Part shown: piece after piece, positions 13,686 through 16,576 of the stretch | Layout: the number at the start of each line of letters is the position of its first letter | How positions within the stretch are numbered: the stretch's first letter is position 1 | Assembly (NCBI GenBank): GCA_945877725.1 | Contig: CAMDXR010000028.1 | Coordinates: 1-16,576 of the forward strand | Direction of reading: 5' to 3' | DNA: 16,576 nt | Origin: Limnohabitans sp. Rim8 | GTDB taxonomy: Bacteria; Pseudomonadota; Gammaproteobacteria; Burkholderiales; Burkholderiaceae_C | Translations under genes and position numbers: made by a program | The notes under the pieces: generated by a model | The model's database searches: none | What the model saw: only the letters and a program-made list of their open reading frames with translations | Told to the model about the DNA's origin: nothing

Positions 13686-13880
13686 GGGTGACCTGACCTA
13701 GAGACTCCCCCTATGAAGGGGCAGGAACAAAGCGCTGAATTCGAAAAAACCGCGCAAAAAAATGACAGGTAAATCCTGCCGATGAAGGCGAATTCTAACC
13801 CGGAGGCCTCTGGTCGCTGGCCTGTTGTGACACACACCCCACAAAAATCAGGTAATGTTGTCGGGCGGCGTTAGTCACCA

Positions 13881-13900
13881 GGTCAAGCAAGGGTTTGACC
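13881..13900. repeat. Inverted repeat GGTCAA-N8-TTGACC upstream of xseB
   Basis: The perfect 6-bp arms lie at 13881-13886 and 13895-13900, about 43 bp before the xseB start. The right arm resembles a -35 hexamer, and TAGAAT (13914-13919) resembles a -10, but the 13-bp spacing is too short for a normal sigma-70 promoter. It may be an operator or a chance dyad. Confidence 0.35.
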
Positions 13901-13942
13901 CCGACTTAGCGCCTAGAATTGGCTTTTTTCGCGGAATTCCTC

Positions 13943-14197
13943 ATGTCCAAGGCTGCCAAACCGGAACTCACTGACCCCCATTTGCCCCCGTTACCTGCCA
14001 CCTATGAAGCAGCTTTAACAGAGTTGGAGCTGTTGGTGGGGCAATTGGAGTCTGGACAGATGCCCTTGGACCAGTTGCTGAGTGGTTATCAGAGAGGGGC
14101 CGTTTTATTGGCTTTTTGCAGGGACAAACTCAAGGCGGTAGAGGATCAAATTCAGGTTTTGGACGGTGGGCAACTCAAACCCTGGAGCGGGTCATGA
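13943..14197 (+). CDS. xseB: Exodeoxyribonuclease VII small subunit
   Basis: This 84-aa protein is the small subunit of exonuclease VII, which with XseA degrades single-stranded DNA into oligonucleotides in the cytosol. The family core is visible as YEAALTELELLVGQLESG, then PLDQLLSGYQRGAVLL, then CRDKLKAVEDQIQVL, two helices with the spacing expected of XseB. The length is normal. I chose the ATG at 13943 (MSKAAKPEL), with GGAA (13933-13936) before it, over an in-frame TTG at 13919. The stop shares bases with the ispA start (ATGA, 14194-14197), so translation of the two is coupled. The order xseB-ispA-dxs is a widely conserved proteobacterial operon. Confidence 0.95.
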   Translation: MSKAAKPELTDPHLPPLPATYEAALTELELLVGQLESGQMPLDQLLSGYQRGAVLLAFCRDKLKAVEDQIQVLDGGQLKPWSGS

Positions 14198-15099
14198 GCT
14201 CTTTTGAGTTGAAAACCTGGATGCAAACGCATCTGGACCGCATCGAAATGACCTTGTCTGAGGGGATTCAGCAGGATGCACCTGCCGAATTGGGTCAGGC
14301 CATGCGTTATGCCGTGCTCGACGGTGGCAAGCGCTTGCGGCCTCTGCTGGTGTTGGCAACGGCCGAAGCCGTGGGGGACAGTTTGCAAGGGTCGGCTGCC
14401 TTGCGAGCCGCCTGCGCCATTGAGTTGATCCATGCTTATTCGCTGGTGCACGACGACATGCCTTGCATGGACAACGACGTGTTGCGGCGCGGCAAACCCA
14501 CGGTCCATGTTCAGTTTGGCGAGGCGCAAGCCTTGTTGGCCGGTGATGCTTTGCAAACTTTGGCATTCGAAATGCTGACACCCCAAGACGGCACAGTCCC
14601 CCCCTCGGTTCAAGCGGTTTGCGTCGGATTGTTGGCCCGGGCCTCGGGTTACCTGGGGATGGCCGGTGGCCAAGCGATTGATCTGGCCAGTGTCGGGCAT
14701 AGCCTGACGGAAGACCAGTTGCGCCAGATGCACCGACTCAAAACGGGTGCTTTGTTGTTGTGCAGCGTGCAAATGGGGGCCAAGTGCGTGCCCGGGGTCT
14801 CTGAACAGGTGCTGGGGGCCTTGACCCGCTTTGGCCAAGCACTGGGCTTGGCCTTTCAAGTGATCGACGATGTGCTGGATGTGACCGCCGATTCGGCCAC
14901 CTTGGGCAAGACTGCGGGCAAGGATGTTGCGGCAGATAAACCGACGTATGTGGCGCTGATGGGGCTGGAGGCTGCTAAAAACTACGCCGATGCATTGGCC
15001 GCCGAGGCGATGCAGGCTTTGGTGGAGACCGGTTTGTCCGACTCCCGATTGGGGGCATTGCGTGCCTTGGCTGCGATGGTGGTACAAAGAAACAACTAA
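14194..15099 (+). CDS. ispA: Farnesyl diphosphate synthase (short-chain trans-prenyltransferase)
   Basis: The 301-aa cytosolic enzyme condenses isopentenyl diphosphate with dimethylallyl and geranyl diphosphates to give farnesyl diphosphate, the precursor of quinone side chains and undecaprenyl carrier lipid. The motifs are in order: GGKRLRP (44-50), the first Asp-rich motif DDMPCMD (87-93) followed by LRRGKPT, GMAGGQAIDL (155-164), the KTG at 183-185, and the second Asp-rich motif in FQVIDDVLDVT (221-231), then GKTAGKD (238-244). The insertion within the first Asp-rich motif is the bacterial FPP synthase type. The ATG overlaps the xseB stop by 4 bp, with GGAG (14184-14187) in front. Frames that open earlier would run through xseB and are not likely to be used. 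Confidence 0.96.
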   Translation: MSSFELKTWMQTHLDRIEMTLSEGIQQDAPAELGQAMRYAVLDGGKRLRPLLVLATAEAVGDSLQGSAALRAACAIELIHAYSLVHDDMPCMDNDVLRRGKPTVHVQFGEAQALLAGDALQTLAFEMLTPQDGTVPPSVQAVCVGLLARASGYLGMAGGQAIDLASVGHSLTEDQLRQMHRLKTGALLLCSVQMGAKCVPGVSEQVLGALTRFGQALGLAFQVIDDVLDVTADSATLGKTAGKDVAADKPTYVALMGLEAAKNYADALAAEAMQALVETGLSDSRLGALRALAAMVVQRNN

Positions 15100-15102
15100 T
15101 TT

Positions 15103-16576
15103 ATGACTGCTTTACTTCAATCCATTAACCTGCCCGCAGACCTGCGTCGCTTGTCTCGTTCAGAGTTGCCCGGTCTGGCCGACGAGTTGCGCCACTGCGT
15201 CCTTGACAACGTCTCCAAAACCGGGGGCCACTTGAGCTCCAATTTGGGAACGATTGAGCTCACCGTCGCCTTGCATTACGTTTTCAACACCCCTGAGGAC
15301 CGCATTGTTTGGGATGTCGGTCACCAAACTTATCCACACAAAATACTGACCGGTCGTCGCGAGCGCATGCCCACTTTGCGCCAACTGGGGGGCTTGTCCG
15401 GCTTTCCCCGGCGGGATGAAAGCGAATTCGACACCTTTGGCACAGCCCATTCCTCGACCAGCATTTCTGCGGCGCTTGGCATGGCTGTGGCGGCCCGCCA
15501 AAAAGGCGAATCTCGCCACTCGATTGCCGTGATTGGCGACGGGGCCATGACCGCAGGCATGGCCTTTGAGGCGCTGAATAACGCGGGCGTTGAAGAGTGC
15601 AAACTGCTGGTGATCCTGAACGACAACGACATGTCGATCAGCCCCCCCGTGGGAGCCCTGAACCGTTATTTGGCTCAGCTGATGAGCGGCCGTTTCTACT
15701 CGGCGGCCAAAGCCGGGGCCAAAAATGTGCTCAAGAACGCTCCGCCATTGTTCGAACTGGCCAAACGCCTCGAAGAACATGCCAAAGGCATGGTGGTGCC
15801 TGCCACCTTGTTCGAAAAATTTGGCTTCAATTACATCGGCCCCATTGACGGTCATGACCTCGATTCCCTGATTCCGACGCTGGAAAACATCAAGCATCTG
15901 GAAGGCCCGCAGTTCTTGCATGTGGTGACCAAAAAGGGCCAGGGCTATGAAAAAGCCGAGGCTGACCCTGTGGCCTATCACGGGCCTGGCAAATTTGACC
16001 CCAGCGTGGGCCTGGTCGCGGCAACCACTCCTGCCAAAACCACGTTTACCCAAGTTTTTGGCCAGTGGTTGTGCGACATGGCGGAAAAAGACATGCGCTT
16101 GGTCGGCATCACGCCCGCCATGCGCGAAGGCTCCGGCATGGTGGCGTTTCACCAGCGTTTTCCCAAGCGTTACTACGACGTGGGGATTGCCGAACAACAC
16201 GCCGTGACCTTTGCGGCCGGTATGGCTTGTGAGGGCCTCAAGCCGGTGGTAGCGATTTATTCGACCTTTTTGCAACGGGGCTACGACCAACTGATCCACG
16301 ATGTGGCTTTGCAAAATTTACCGGTGGTGTTTGCCCTAGATCGAGCCGGACTGGTCGGTGCCGATGGTGCGACGCATGCCGGAGCCTATGACATTGCCTA
16401 CATTCGTTGCATCCCCAACATGAGCCTGGCCTGCCCGGCGGACGAACGTGAGTGTCGCCAACTGCTCAGTACCGCCTTTGCGCAAAACCATCCGGTGGCG
16501 GTGCGCTATCCCCGGGGTGCTGGCGTTGGTGCCGTGCCTGATGCGAGTCTGGATGCATTGCCTTTTGGCAAAGCTG
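15103..16576 (+). CDS. dxs: 1-deoxy-D-xylulose-5-phosphate synthase, 3'-truncated by the window edge
   Basis: The frame opens 3 bp after ispA and stays open for 491 codons to the right edge. The intact enzyme is usually about 620-640 aa, so roughly the last quarter is missing. DXS joins pyruvate and glyceraldehyde 3-phosphate with thiamine diphosphate, the first step of the MEP isoprenoid pathway, and thus feeds the IspA reaction encoded just upstream. Visible motifs are KTGGHLSSNLG (39-49, with His43), DVGHQTYPHKILTGR (71-85), the thiamine-diphosphate site GDGAMTAG (145-152) to NDND (173-176), and DVGIAEQHAVTFAAG (359-373) with the catalytic Glu364. All expected residues in this part are present. 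There is no strong ribosome binding site, and coupling to ispA is probable. Confidence 0.97.
   Translation, partial: MTALLQSINLPADLRRLSRSELPGLADELRHCVLDNVSKTGGHLSSNLGTIELTVALHYVFNTPEDRIVWDVGHQTYPHKILTGRRERMPTLRQLGGLSGFPRRDESEFDTFGTAHSSTSISAALGMAVAARQKGESRHSIAVIGDGAMTAGMAFEALNNAGVEECKLLVILNDNDMSISPPVGALNRYLAQLMSGRFYSAAKAGAKNVLKNAPPLFELAKRLEEHAKGMVVPATLFEKFGFNYIGPIDGHDLDSLIPTLENIKHLEGPQFLHVVTKKGQGYEKAEADPVAYHGPGKFDPSVGLVAATTPAKTTFTQVFGQWLCDMAEKDMRLVGITPAMREGSGMVAFHQRFPKRYYDVGIAEQHAVTFAAGMACEGLKPVVAIYSTFLQRGYDQLIHDVALQNLPVVFALDRAGLVGADGATHAGAYDIAYIRCIPNMSLACPADERECRQLLSTAFAQNHPVAVRYPRGAGVGAVPDASLDALPFGKA

Noticed and set aside
13737..13795. GAATTC repeats around the Rieske leader
   Set aside because: These are short six-base matches with no regular spacing, expected by chance in a more A/T-rich intergenic stretch.
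14152..15087. A 311-codon open frame opposite ispA
   Set aside because: IspA has all its motifs on the plus strand. The opposite frame is low in hydrophobic core and rich in His/Gln, typical of a shadow frame.
15160..16314. A 384-codon open frame opposite dxs
   Set aside because: The plus-strand frame is an unambiguous Dxs with thiamine-diphosphate and catalytic motifs. The antisense frame is compositional.
1..16576. CRISPR arrays, tRNA or rRNA genes, insertion sequences, phage or toxin-antitoxin genes
   Set aside because: No regularly spaced repeats, cloverleaf-like sequence, transposase or integrase frame, or terminal inverted repeats were seen on reading both strands by eye. A tRNAscan or ISfinder-type search would be the decisive test.

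Overview
The window is a chromosomal stretch from a betaproteobacterium, most likely order Burkholderiales and close to Comamonadaceae (Limnohabitans/Rhodoferax-like). This rests on gene content and protein character: an APH-fold ThrB followed by a BPSS1780-type membrane protein, a PolA that keeps its proofreading site, an xseB-ispA-dxs operon, and a lipoprotein with a Cys-Gly4 start. The genus is an inference. No rRNA, tRNA, CRISPR array, insertion sequence or phage gene was found.

Layout. (1) 1-1560, minus strand: thrB (homoserine kinase) and a 3'-truncated BPSS1780-family membrane protein, 4 bp apart. (2) 1561-2016: a 456-bp gap holding a possible thrB promoter, a short decayed coding remnant, a tandem palindrome and the leader of the next gene. 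(3) 2017-5194, plus strand: a cassette of two unrecognised envelope genes that looks more A/T-rich, at least in its first gene. It encodes a 695-aa lipoprotein and a roughly 360-aa secreted beta-rich protein with an outer-membrane look. A strong intrinsic terminator hairpin lies inside the signal-peptide codons of the second gene. (4) 5314-8181, plus strand: polA. Its 3' end overlaps a convergent glutathione S-transferase gene by 23 bp. (5) 8931-10762, plus strand: a Tat-exported dienelactone-hydrolase-family protein with a probable TTG start, a UUCG-loop terminator, then a ZIP-family metal transporter with a His-rich loop. (6) 10782-13685, minus strand: a likely operon of an orphan Rieske oxygenase, an EamA/DMT transporter and a 3-mercaptopyruvate sulfurtransferase. 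(7) 13943 to the window end, plus strand: xseB, ispA and dxs, tightly packed; dxs is cut by the window edge.

How the genes work together. Most of the window is housekeeping: threonine biosynthesis, DNA repair and replication, and isoprenoid precursor synthesis, where dxs opens the MEP pathway and ispA makes farnesyl diphosphate. The least explained part is the lipoprotein/beta-barrel pair at 2017-5194 with its internal terminator. It is the best candidate for something undescribed, but the sequence alone does not show its function. The Rieske-EamA-sulfurtransferase cluster is the second stretch whose joint purpose is unclear.
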